Source: Gaeumannomyces sp. JS-464
Taxonomy: Eukaryota; Ascomycota; Sordariomycetes; Magnaporthales; Magnaporthaceae
Assembly: GCA_002197995.1 (NCBI GenBank)
Contig: NGZR01000005.1
Location: forward strand, 1,984,001 to 2,048,000
DNA length: 64,000 nt
Reading direction: 5' to 3'
Below the pieces are notes generated by a model. It searched no databases. It saw only the letters and a list, made by a program, of their open reading frames with translations, and had not been told where the DNA came from. Position 1 is the first letter of the stretch, and each line of letters begins with the position of its first letter. Positions 10,965-22,056 of the stretch are shown here, piece after piece. A program made the position numbers and the translations under genes.

Positions 10965-13919
10965 TTACGGGCACTTACAGTAGTCCTCAAACTCCTTCAC
11001 GATTTCGGACACGTCGTCGAAATGCGTTTCTAGCAAATTGATGTCTTTAAGACTCTTCAGCTTCAGGGCCTGCTCTTCGGTGATCTTCCGTTTGCGTATC
11101 TTTTCGAGCCGCTCGTGCGACGCGAGTGCGATGGCGCTCTGGAACGCGTTGCGGATCTGCCGCCCGTTCCACGTCGGTAGCTGGTTCTCCTCCATCTTCG
11201 CAAAGTGGTTTACCGCCCATGCCAGTAGGTCCTCGCGATCGTAGTCGATCTTGACGCGCTGCCCGTCATTGTCCTTGTCGATGCCATCCAGGATATTGCC
11301 CCAGATCTCGCGCGTGCCAATGAGGTCGATCCTCTTGTAGCTCAGGGCCATGTGGATGCGCGACTTAAAGGCTAGGTCAATGGAGCCGACGCGGTTCGAG
11401 GTCAGGAACAGAATGCCCGAGTAATACTCGAGCGTGCGCAGGAAGACTGAGACGATACCGTTGCGGTCTAGGTCGTTGTGGTGGCGCTCGGCGAGATAGA
11501 CGTCGGCCTCGTCTAGGAGGAGGACACAGTTCCAGCGGTGGGCGAGCTTGAAGTGGCTCTCGAGGGCTTTTTGGATCTTCTCGGGGTTGGAACCAAGGTC
11601 TCCACAGGTCTGCTCATAGTCAGCTGCTGTTGAGGGATACAGGTCTCAAGCGCTTCTTTGGGTACTATGGCTGGAGGCACTTACGATGGGATACAGAGGG
11701 CGCGGAGGGTTTGTGAAGGCTGCAATAGTCTCGGCCGTGCTCGTCTGCATGGACAACGGTTAACTCGATCCTAAGAGTGATGCCGGAACTGAAATGAACA
11801 TGCCTTGCCAACGCCTGGTGGTCCATAGAGTAAGACGATTCGGCCCCGACCCTTGCCGCGAACGATGTCGATAGCGGTGCCCGATCTAGAAATGGCCGCC
11901 TTTTTGTCCATAGCCATGGTCACGGCGTGGTCGCTGACCATGGCCTTCAGAAGCCGTTTGTATTTCGGGTCGATGACGAGGTTCTTCCAGCCCTCTCTGA
12001 TCTTCTCGGCACTGACGACGATCTTCTCAAAGTCTCGAACGTCAACAAAGCCTGGACCGCGAAGCCACTGTGTCAGCCAGCTTCGACAAAAGACGACGAA
12101 ATGATGGTATCAACGAAAGATAGTGGGCATGAGACAGGGGTGGGGCGCGAGGAGGCAGTCAGAAACGTACACCATTTCTTGGTCCGCAGGGTATACACCA
12201 GCAGATGCCGCGGCAGAAGCAGCAATCGTTCCGGCATCGACTTGAGAGTTTTGATTTTGTCCTCGGGGACCGACTTCGGCAGTTTATCCCGGGCAGTTTC
12301 GGCGCGCTTAATGTCGACCTGCTCGTCGAGATAGACGCTGTTGCCGCAGTTCACGCTCGCGCAGCCCGGAATGCCGCAGGCAGGCTCCCACGTCTCGTCG
12401 CTCTGACACTCAGGCGGGCTGATCACCCCGAAGCGGCGAATCTCCTTCTTCCACTCGGCGGGCATCTCCTCGTTGCCGCTTTTGAAGTCGACGAAGACAT
12501 CCTCGCCATCGATATGCTCGATCTCGAAGCGCGACGTAATGCCTTCGCAGCGCCCGTGGCCGTAGCGGTTGTCGATGAAACGGCGCGCGCGCTTTTGCAG
12601 GTTCTCGACCTCCTCATCCGTGGCGAAGGACTTGGGGTAGTAGTCCAGGTCGGCAATCCTCTTTTTACCGACGAACGGCTTGATGGACAGCATCTCCTCG
12701 CGCGTATCGATCTTGGTACCATCGTAATCGAGCGAAAAGCACTACAGCTGTAGGTCATGTCGCTCGCGCGGGCCCTTGGACTCGGACTGTTCCTCCTTCG
12801 TGTTGATGCGGCCCTTGGTGACGGTGAAGACTTGGTAGGCCTGCTGCTCCCGATTGCCGGACGGGGCGCGGCCGAGAATGATATCGCCCGGGTTGAAGAG
12901 GTGCCAGAGGTCGTCGAACGAGATGGACTCGATCTGCTGGGTCTGGATCCGCTCGCGGAAGGTGGGGATGTCGTGGAGGTACTTGGCCATGAAGTCCACC
13001 AGGCACTGCAGGTGCTGGATGTCTTGGGTTGCTTTTTCTTTGGCGGCCTCCTCCATGGCGTCGTCTTCCTTAAACGGCCTCGGCCTGGGAGTTTCGTCCT
13101 CTGGCCTGACGGCCCACTTATGCTTATGCTTCTTGAGGAAGTCATCCTGGAGCTCCTTCAGCTTGGCTTCGATCTCCGTCCAGTACGTGGCAAAGAGCTT
13201 GAATGGTGGCATCATTCTGTGCCTTGGTCAGCCAGCTAGCACGAACCAACGAATTCCACATGCTCTTACATGCAAGGCGCTTCGTTCATGGTTGTATTTG
13301 TGATGGTCTTGAGGAGTTCGAGGATCTTCTTCGAGTTGATCGACACTCGAGAGGGCAGGCAGCCTGGGGTCTGCGACCCTTCTTCCCAGGCCTCCAGGTT
13401 GTTAACGGCGGACGGGGGCACGACGTAAAAGGCCGCGATGGCGCACGAGCGCAGCTCTTCCGATTTGGTGACTTTAAGACAGGTGAGCCCCATGGCATCG
13501 TAGGGCGCCAGACGGACTTTGAGCAGGGTTCCGAACGAGGCTTCGGGTTTGGCATCCTCTTCAGCTTCTTCCTTGGCTTCCTTTTTCTTCGCCCCCATTG
13601 CATCCCTGGATCCATAACATGTCAGTGCATGAGTTATGTATCGTTAGGCGTGTTTTTGGCGTACTTCTTCAACTCTTCGATGCTCTTTTCCAGTTCCTGA
13701 ATTCGGTCGAACAGCTTGGTGAGCTTCTCGCCGCCAGTAGCGTCGTCGTCCTTCTTCACACCGTTATCGGGGTTTACAGCTTGATGAATGTTAGATTGCT
13801 AAATTTGAAAAGTGTTCAGGCGCTTTTGATTCACCTGCGACGACGACCTGCGCCGTATCCTTCTCGACCGTAAGGTCAAGCAGGTCCACAGCCTTCTCCG
13901 TCACCGGCTCAACTGCCAT
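10965..13919 (-). CDS. AAA-family ATPase with DUF7025-like N-terminal region; in-frame stop
   Basis: Proposed exons, minus strand: 13,919-13,835; 13,779-13,665; 13,605-13,270; 13,216-12,173; about 12,080-11,804; 11,744-11,685; 11,609-10,965. The N-terminal half resembles the long fungal region (DUF7025 type) before the ATPase: 'FNPGDIILGR', then 'SIKPF.GKKRI.DL'. The AAA domain has Walker A GPPGVGK|T, split by an intron with GC at its 5' end (11,803-11,745), 'TCGDLG', Walker B VLLLDEAD, and a lid 'SRIHMALSYK'. These are cytosolic or nuclear ATPases of unknown role, common and multicopy in filamentous fungi. A TAG at 12,742-12,740 interrupts ..HDLQL-CFSLDYDGTK where Tyr is expected. It is a substitution, so the gene may be dead, or it may be a base error. 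The 12,173 to about 12,080 junction is also awkward: no donor gives the best phase. Confidence 0.65.
11745..11803 (-). other. GC-AG intron inside the Walker A codons of the AAA gene
   Basis: The exon ends GGC AAG and the intron begins GCATGT and ends CATGCAG before ACG AGC. Only this junction restores GVGKTSTAETIAAF, which is invariant in the family. A GC donor is a rare but accepted class in fungi. Confidence 0.7.
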
Positions 13920-14773
13920 AGCGGTCGTAGAAGGAGATAAAGGTAACCAAGGGATCAGTTTGGAGGATTAATTCGAGCTGCTCGGGTCTTGAACGTTTTT
14001 CCGCTGCGTCGGGTAGACGTTCAGTGCAGCGACGAAGGAGGCCGGAATAGCTAATCTGAACAGTAGGTTAAAATAACTGGCACAGCAGCCTTTTTGACAA
14101 CTTGGACTCGGAATTTTCCGCGGATTCTTCCGCCGGTTCCCGCGACGTTGCCCAAACGGGGACCGCATTCCGTGCAATTGCAGCGTCTAAAACTTTTGCT
14201 CCTTGCTGATGGGAGGCAAGGCTGGCTTGCTTGGTTAAGCCATTGGGACATCCTTTCAGCGAGTTAGAGCCTCACGATAATCCGCCCTGGGTCAGTGCGA
14301 AGCTTGATTGGGGGACGACTTGCAACATCCCTCCTGTGGCTGCCAACCCTGAAAGCTCGATTGGGTGACCATTTTCAGCATCCCTTTTATATCGTACGAG
14401 GTTTGCATTGTGGCTGCCAATGCTGACAGCTCTCGCATATTGATGCACCGTAACTGGTTGGGATAGAAGCAGACTCTGACTACCTATTTACGGCTTTGGC
14501 GAATAATATTAAAGATCAGCTGTACTCGGATAATCAGGTCCTGCGGCATTTTTGAGAGCAGCGGGTAGTTAATTCCGCGACATCCGTGTCTTTCTTGATA
14601 CAGCATATGCGGGTAGGCTCCGAGGTCACAATCTCTTCGGTGATGATCACCGGCAGCCAGCGCCTCCAGCAGGAGCTGTATCGGGTGCAGCCATCTCAAC
14701 AATACCTGTCTTGATCCTGACTGCCTCACTCCGCGACATCAAGCTTTAGAATAGCCACATCCCTTATGTCATC
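13920..14773. other. intergenic with a diverged tandem duplication
   Basis: This gap lies between the divergent AAA and DUF7708-like genes. At 14,303-14,427 a segment 'AGCT.GATTGGG..' followed by 'GTGGCTGCCAA..CTGA' occurs twice, diverged and with unequal spacing. A minus-strand open frame at 14,729-14,484 has no family features. Promoters for both genes must lie here, but no motif stands out. Confidence 0.35.
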
Positions 14774-17284
14774 ATGTCAGATACGCACGATCCCAAGAAA
14801 CCGAAGAAGGGTCTATCTCGTCTCAAGCTCGACATCCCCCTCCTGGGCAAGGGGAAGAAAAAGCTCAACCCCGTAGAGAATAAAGCCGCGGAATTCCTCT
14901 CGACCCGGCGAGGGAAGACTAACGAAGCTGTACACTGCAATCCCGACTCTGTCGTAGGCGTGGTGGTCGACAAGGACCAGGCCGTGCTCCAAGTGGAGCT
15001 CTTCGATGCCAACGACGGCGACAAGGAGGGTGACAAGGAGCCCGATGCGCCGCCAGCGAATCTGTAAATCACCAATCCTTCGCAATCATAGTCATCTCTG
15101 CTTATCCGAATCTGACCGTCGTCCGGTGACACTTAGGAACATCGCCAAGCTGTACAAGGACTGCTTCAAGGCCAAGGAATCCTACCAGCTTGCCCTCAAC
15201 GCATTCATCGCCCACGAGAACAAGAAGCGCGGCAGCGCCGCCGCCTCGCCCACGTCCTCCTCCCAGGCGTCGCGCGCCGGCCCCGGAACCCGACGTGCCC
15301 ACGCGGATAACGTTCAAGCAACTCGAAGAGAACATCGAGCAGATGGAACAGGACGTTGAGGCCGCCATAGACAAGCTGCAGGACGTAAAGGGCGAGCGCA
15401 ACGCGCGCCAGCAGGAGCAGTGGCAGGTGCGGGGGCTGCGCACCTGCTTTCACAAGTTCGCTGAGAACGCGCTAACGTAAAGTCGTACGTGTCGCTAGTG
15501 CCCAAGTCGGCCGGATTCGGGCTCGGCGGGCTGATATGCGGGGGCATCAATATCGTGCTCAAGGCGGCGGAGCGGTACGTGCTGATGGACAAGCACATGA
15601 AGGACGCGCTCGGAGGGATCAAGGAGGCGCTGGTGCACAAGGCGTATGTGTTTGATAGGCATGAGCCGGACCGGAGGATGCATCAGCTGATATCGGGGTT
15701 GTTTGCGAGCATCTTTGGGGTGTTAGAGTCACTCCTGAAATGGGTTTATCAACAGGGGACAGGTAGGTTCCTGAGTCCTGGCTCACTTAAATGTACGTAA
15801 GGAATCCCGACTGACGATGCACAGGTATGGCCCTCCTGGAAGTCACACTTCGGCCAGAGACGTACGGGCAAAACCTGGCAAACCTCATCGCCGACATGAA
15901 GCGCAGGTCGGGGGTCGAAAAATACGGTTGGGCACTCGAGCTAAGCGAGAGCAAGAAGAAGCTGGACGCCCTGATGGGCATGGAGGGAAAGACGCAGGGG
16001 GCCGTGCAAAAGGTGCTCAGAAGGCAGTCCCGGGAGCTAAATACGCTCGAGGAGCTCGGAAGGGCCAGGAGGAGACATCAAGGCCCAGGTTGGAGGGTAG
16101 TCAAGGCAGTGGAGCAGGCCCGCACCGCGACGGAGACGGCAGAGAGATCAGGGAGGTCAAGCGCCAAATGGAGCAGCTGGTGAGACTGTCCGGGGCGAAC
16201 GTAGTACAAACCATCTGGGTCTTCATCTCTCAGGACCCGCCGCTGGGGCGGACGGCAGGCCGAGGTGAGTTCTCCCAGGCAGAGCGCAGAACATGACCGG
16301 ACGACGTTCGCTGACTGAAGACCGCAAACTCCAGTACCCGTCAGACGACCGCTCCCCGCAAACCAGCCCACCGCGCCGACGCATCCGCCCGCCGCACCGC
16401 GCGCGGCGCCACGCCCAGCATCGCGCACCCGCAAGCCAGCGCAAGCGGCCAAGCCGAGGCTCGACCCCACAGACGTCCTCGCTGACGTCGGCTTCAAACC
16501 AAACCTCGTCCCCGGGGATGGCCGCAACATCCTTCGCGCGGCGCGGGCGCGGCTCTCTACGCAGGACGACCGGCTCGTCGCTGAGATGACTAACCACGTG
16601 CGCCTACAAGCGCTCGTTGAGGTCCCCTCCAGCTCTGTCCTCTTCGTCGAAGGCGGGCCCGACGGCCGACACGAGGCGCGCGGGCCCATCAGCGTCGCAA
16701 CCGCACGGGTGGTAGCGGCACTTGCCCGCGGGCGCGAGACGAACCCTTCCCTCTATGCGCTGGCGTACTTCTGCAGCGAGCACCACAGCGCACGACAGGG
16801 GTTCGGCACCGCGATGGCGCTAGTCATCACGCTCCTGCTGCAGCTCATCGACCAGTACCGCGACTTTGATTCCCAGCTGCTCGACGATTGCTACAACGCG
16901 GTGATGGACGCGCCCGCGCAGCCGTCGGAGCACGACGTGCGGGGCTTCTGCGACCTGCTGCAGCGGTGCGTGCTCGCGCTGCCCGGGGAGGCGACGCTGT
17001 TTTGCGTGGTTGAGGGGATCGCGTTCTTCGAGGGGCCGAGGGAGAGGACGAAGCATATGAGGATTATCCTGTCCCGGCTGCTGGAGCTGGGGGATGAGGA
17101 AGCGGAGGCGGAGGAGGGGCATGCGAGGGTCAAATGCCTGTTCACGACGCCGGCGAGAAGTCCTGAGTTCATCGGGCTCTTCCAGCCATATGATGTGCTG
17201 ACGATGCAGGTTGTCAATTCTTCGGGGTTCTTTCGGAGAAAAAGCTGGATCATGGGGCGGATTGGCAACTCGGAGCAAGGCTGA
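14774..17284 (+). CDS. DUF7708-like, NLR-type fungal protein; several frame breaks
   Basis: Start MSDTHDPKKPKK. Introns fit at 15,064-15,136 and 15,763-15,824, and a GTGAGT donor at 16,265 begins a third. A coiled-coil segment (FKQLEENIEQMEQD) leads to a helical region, 'YVSLVPKSAGFGLGGLICGG' through 'VLESLLKWVYQQ', resembling the DUF7708 domain found at the N-terminus of fungal STAND/NLR-like proteins. Then come 'VKRQMEQLVRL' and a C-terminal region (16,440-17,284) with 'LFVEGGPDG' where an NTPase P-loop would sit but without GK[ST], so nucleotide binding is doubtful. Frame changes are needed near 15,250, 15,475, 16,070 and at the third intron. They may be sequence errors, as in neighbouring genes, or real decay. 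Role unknown; possibly non-self recognition by analogy only. Confidence 0.45.
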
Positions 17285-17932
17285 TGAAGAGCGTGGTGAT
17301 CTAGACGGCATGACTTACATGGAAAGTGGTGAAGGCAAAATTCGGCTAGCACATTGAGCCGTAAATACAATGGCTGTTTCAATCGCAACAAGACATTTCA
17401 GAAAGCTAGGTCTATAATACACTCCTTGAGCCCTTAGCTTCTTCGTCTTCTTCCTCGCTTCGCCTTCTTGCTTGTACCCTTGTGGGTTTCACAATGAGGT
17501 CTTGCAAGGGCAAGGCCGGCTAAAATGCACATTTTCCCGGCTGTTTGTCCTTTCTTTTCTTTTTTTTTTTAAAAAAAAAAAATTACATCATTTTCATTGG
17601 TTTTTCGTATAAAACACACTTATTTCGATATATCGGTCCAATTTAAAGTACATAGGCCCGTATTAAATGCATTTACTTTTAATTTAATTGTTACCCCTAC
17701 CTCCTTATTACAAACAGGCTTCTGCTCCTTGGGTAGAGCCGCCTAAGGGAGGTGTCTGGAACAGTACGCTTGTTAAAGGGTCTGGTAAATTTGGTGACAG
17801 TAGTTTAATTGCTTGCCTAAGGGGTGCTTTGGAGCTAACTTAGGTTGACTGATGCGGAAGCCTTAGTCCAAGCTATTTAGAACAGTAGGAAATCCATCCT
17901 TTATACCTATTAGGTCTTTCTCACTAGTCTTT

Positions 17933-18028
17933 GGATCTGTGGCTTTGTCCGGAGTTCTCACAAATCCACAGATCCCTCCTGGATCTGTTGCTTTGTCCCG
18001 AGTTTTCACAGATCCACAGATCCCTCCT
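17933..18028. repeat. tandem duplication, two 48-bp units
   Basis: Two adjacent 48-bp units, each starting GGATCTGT.GCTTTGTCC and ending CCACAGATCCCTCCT, differ at only a few positions. Each unit itself contains a GGATCTGTGG/CCACAGATCC inverted pair, so it could fold into a hairpin. Origin unknown. Confidence 0.8.
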
Positions 18029-18262
18029 GCCTTAGGTAATCTGTCTGGTCACGTGACCTTTGTTCCTGACGTGAGCGGGGTAGGGGCACCACTTGGAGCC
18101 CCTCCTGCCTTATGTCCTGGGGCCTGCATGCTGGTCGTAACACTCCTTACCCTTTTTAAAACCTTACTGTAAATCTTACAATGGTAGGGGTGTATTTATT
18201 TCTACATACAGCTGCTGAGGTGTTTTCCCCAACATTTTCCATCGACGAACCCAAAAAAAAAA

Positions 18263-18283
18263 AAAAAAAAAAAGAAGACAAAA
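18263..18283 (-). terminator. Pol III terminator of the 5S gene
   Basis: Immediately 3' of the 5S RNA (minus strand) comes TTTTTGTCTTC and then a run of more than 15 T. Runs of four or more T on the non-template strand stop RNA polymerase III. Confidence 0.75.
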
Positions 18284-18402
18284 ACATACAACACCGAGGA
18301 TTCCCCAGTGGTCACCCACCTGAGTACTAGTTCGGCCCTTACTGGTTTGACTAGGGGAGAGCGGACGGGATCCCGTATATTCCAGTGGGTATGGTCGTAT
18401 GT
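18284..18402 (-). rRNA. 5S ribosomal RNA
   Basis: Read on the minus strand the RNA starts ACATACGACCATACCCACTG and ends CCTCGGTGTTGTATGT, the conserved 5' and 3' halves that pair to form helix I of fungal 5S rRNA. The length is 119 nt, as expected. The internal control region transcribed by Pol III falls inside the gene. Directly downstream on the minus strand there is a T run followed by TCTTC and a longer T tract, a good Pol III terminator. Single, scattered 5S genes are normal in Neurospora-like fungi, so a lone copy next to unrelated genes is expected. Confidence 0.93.
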
Positions 18403-18857
18403 GCTGGTTGGCAGTTTGCAGTGGAATTATGTAGATTTGGTTAGCTGCAGTGCAAATAACCCAGATTTGATAGTGGAGGCGTCTACCGGAATTCTTGCTT
18501 GTTAGGAAATACCTGTGTATATCAGTCTATCTACTCATGTGCTTGCTTTGTTCAAGCCACTTATTTGATGCAGTAGTTGACCATATCTTACCGCAAGGTT
18601 GATGCTTCTGGTGGGTTTTCATTTGGGTCGTGCTGCGCTTTGTGTAATTCAAACCCTCAACTCACATTTCATGGACCCCAACACTCATCGCAGAACATAA
18701 ATCTGCGGCAACCTCGAGCTCGGAGCCCGTCCTGTTAATTCATTGACGGACGTAAGATTCGGCGCAAAACTTTGTAGGATAAGATGCCGCAGCCCTCAAA
18801 GTTTCAGTTGGGTATAGTATCTCCATAACCCCCGTCAAGGATCGCCCTGCTGGAGCC
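18403..18857. other. intergenic, upstream of TFC4
   Basis: No gene or RNA is supported. It contains the upstream region of the 5S gene (minus) and the promoter and leader of TFC4 (plus); no clear element was recognised. Confidence 0.4.
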
Positions 18858-21800
18858 ATGGACGGCCAAGAGCCACGGAATCATCCGCCAGAGGGCAACC
18901 ACGACAGCGATGGCGCGTCTGATGCGGGCATGTCGGATGTCTCGGATGCCGACTCGGAATACCTCAGGGTACAGGACCAGATCGACCGGGCAAACGCCGA
19001 CAGGACCGCCTTCCTCGAGACTTTTGAGGAAGCCCCATCGCCTACAGAGGAGCAGCCGCACTCGCCACAGGCCGTCCGCAAGCCTCCAAAGAGGGCCCCC
19101 CGGAAAGTCAAGGAACTGCCAACCGAGATCAAGCTGCTCGTCAGCGCCGCCACCAATGCCTTCCTGGAGGAACGATACGACGAGGCCCTGCTGGCCGCCA
19201 AGGAGACCATCCGGCTCAATGCCGAGGTGCCCTCTGCCTGGGGGATCTTGGCCACCGTGTACGAGGAGCGCGGCGACTGGCGCCATGCCCTCGAGGCGAA
19301 GCGCTTCCAGGCCTCGCTGACCCGCACCGACGTCGACCTGTGGCTGGCCACGGCCGACCTAGCCCTGCGCATCCCCGACCCGGCTGGCGGCCCTTCGGCC
19401 GAAAACCTGAGGGTCGCCATGGAGTGTTATACGAGCCTGCTGCAGGTCGACAGGACCAACCTCGTCGCCCGCCTCGCGAAAGCCGACATCCTGGCCGACC
19501 TGGGCGATTCGGGCAAGGCCGTCGTCGCCTACCGCGACTACCTCAAGGCCCGGCCTCACAACCTCCGGGCCGTGCGGAACCTGGCCGAGCATGCCTTCAA
19601 CGCCCGCCGCGCCAAGGAGGCCATAGAGTCTGCCGTCGAGGCATACCGCCGCTGCATCGACCACGCCCGCGCCGGCAAGACGCTTGACGAGAAGGTCTTC
19701 GACTGGATCGACATCAGGATATTCATTGAGCTGCTGGCCTCGCTGGGGCATTATGCCGAGGCTGCGCGCTGGCTTATGTCGCTGGCGCGCTGGTTGCTCG
19801 GGCGGCCTAACGACACCACCTGGGACGAATGTGGCGACGACAGGGAGTGGGATCTGGATGACAAGCGACGACAGGACCTCCCCGGCTTTTACGCCGATGT
19901 CTACGGCCCGGCCAGCTATGGTCAGGGTATGCCTCTGGACCTCAGGGGGAAGCTCGCTGTCTACCGCCTAAAGCTGAAGATGGAAGACGAGGCCATGGTA
20001 CGTTTTCGTCGTCAAGAGCAATGGCGGGGACGCAACTAATCACAGCATCTATTGTGCACAGAGACATCTTTCCTGGCTAGACCCCGAGGATCTTAACATC
20101 CGAGAAGCTCTAGCATACACTCCCGCGATAGCCAAGGAGATCGCCGACGAGCTGTGCGAGAATAACAACCCCAGCTCGCGCTCGCTTACTACGACATGTA
20201 CAGAGAACTGGCGGAGCCGCCCCTGGACGCCGACTATTTTGTCAGCCGGGCCAAGTGTCACCTGCAGCTGTCGGACCGCCCCGCAGCCGAGGATTGCTTC
20301 ATCTCGGCGCTTGAGGTCGACGAGGACAACATCGACGCCCGCTATGAACTGGCCAAGATGTACGAAGAGGCTCAGGAGCGCGACGAGGCCTTCCGCCTGG
20401 TCGGCGAGGCCCTCTCGCTCGAGGCCGGCCACAGCGAGCAGAGCCACGAGACGCATCGCTTCATCCTCGACCGGGGAAAGCTCGTACAGAAGCCGAGGAA
20501 GTACAGGCACGGCCTGACGCGGTCTACAGGTAGGGGAAAGTACCGGCCGCGCAGGCTGGGCGACAAGTCGACGCGCCGCCGCTTCGAGGAGGAGGTTGCA
20601 GCGCGGCTCAGGGAAAAGTTCGAGCTGTGCCGGCGCCTCAAGGCCGAGATGGCGGCCGCGCGCGAGGACGACGGCGGCTCCGGCATGATGGCCGAGTGGA
20701 TGGCAGCGGCCAAGGAGCTCGTCGACGACTTCCGGTCCTTCCGCGACTTTTACTCGTGGGAGAAGTACGTCTCGTCGCTGGGCTACGGCAACTTCTTTAA
20801 GATGGACGGCGAGCCTGTTAACAAGGGCAAGGACGTGTCCATCACCAACCTGGCCAAGCGTCTGCACAGTAAGCTCGCGCCCGCCGAGGCCGAGGGCGAG
20901 GAGCAGCCGACGCCGCAGCAACTGGACCGGCACGAGCACCGCGGCATCCCCTTCGACGACTGGCTCGACCTCTTCCTCGAGTACGCTGTGGGCCTGGCGC
21001 GGCAGGGCCGCACGGGCGACGCCTACGCCGTGTGCCAGTCGGCGCGCGACTCCATCGTCTACAACAAGGCTCGCGACAGCATGATGCTGATCCACCTCGC
21101 GTGGGCCTCGTGCGCCGTCCACGCCGGCGACGAGGAGAGACGTGCGTCGCCGTCGCCCGCTACTTCATCAACCAGAACTCCTTCGTCACCGACTCGTACA
21201 TGCTCTTCGCCGCCCTCTGCCGGCTCTGCCAGACCTCGTCCACCTGGTACCAGTCCGGCCCGTCCCAAAAGTTCATGCTGCGCCAGATAAGGCAGATGGA
21301 CGACATTGTGGCCGCCCGCGCCCGCGAGGGGTCGCGGCGGGAGATGTGGGAGGGCCGTCAGGCGCGGTAGTTGCAGCAGGTGAACGTGTTTCACTGCCTC
21401 CACCACCGCCACCGACAACCGAGTCGACGATGGAAATCGAGACACAACCACATGACCAGGAGCAACCACTGCAACCGGAGGCGCCACAAGCACCAGCACC
21501 TGCAGCACCAGCAGTAGCTATAGCGTCGGGCCCGACGACGGTCGACACGTGCCTACTCGTCATGTACGGCTGCATCCTCTTCAGCTCGACGAGCTACCAG
21601 TACGCGCTCGCCTACTTCCTGCGCGCCCGCACCCTGGACCCGGACAACCCGGCCGTCAACCTGGTCGTGGCCCTGGCCTACGTGCACTGGTCGCTCAAGC
21701 GCCAGTCCCAGAACCGCCAGTACTCGCTCATGCAGGGGTTCGCCTACCTGTTCCGCTACCACGACGCCCGCTCCCGCTCCGACAGTCCCGAGGAGCGCCA

Positions 21801-22056
21801 GGAGGCCCACTTCAACGTCGCCCGCACCTACCACCTGCTGGGCATCCACGACCTCGCCGTCGCCTACTACCGCAAGGTCCTGGCCGAGGTGGAGGGGCAG
21901 GGAGGCGCTGCGGCCGTCGGCGGCGGGCGCCGTCGTGCGGGGCGGCGCGAGGACCTGGTCCTCGAGGCGGCCCTGAACATGAGGACGTACTGCCTCACCA
22001 CCGGGGACATGGAGGGCGCGAGGGCCATCACCGAGCGGTGGCTTGTGTTGTCATGA
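18858..22056 (+). CDS. TFC4: transcription factor TFIIIC subunit TFC4 (tau131), TPR protein
   Basis: TFC4 is a TPR scaffold of TFIIIC that recruits TFIIIB to tRNA and 5S genes in the nucleus. The start is MDGQEPRNH. TPR units begin near residue 90 ('NAFLEERYDEALLAAKETI', 'SAWGILATVYEERGDWRHAL'), and the C-terminal array includes 'LVMYGCILFSSTSYQYALAY', 'LLGIHDLAVAYYRKVL' and 'DMEGARAITERWL', typical of the family. One intron, 19,998-20,061. The full length is about 1,050 residues, normal for the orthologue. Three frame corrections are needed: near 20,172 (AACCCCAG lacks a C before QLALAYYDMY), near 21,134, and near 21,360. TFIIIC is essential, so these are most likely sequence errors, not inactivation. 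The stop is at 22,056. Confidence 0.85.

Larger units (their letters stand above)
17285..18283. other. gene-free, AT-rich and repeat-bearing stretch
   Basis: No coding signal. It holds an oligo(T)/oligo(A) junction near 17,560-17,580, a tandem duplication at 17,933-18,028 (separate entry) and an AT-rich part reminiscent of retroelement LTR remnants, but I find no terminal repeats or target duplications to prove that. Confidence 0.4.

Noticed and set aside
20049..21122. 357-codon minus-strand open frame
   Set aside because: Antisense of TFC4, which carries the TPR motifs; Leu/Val/Arg-rich shadow composition.
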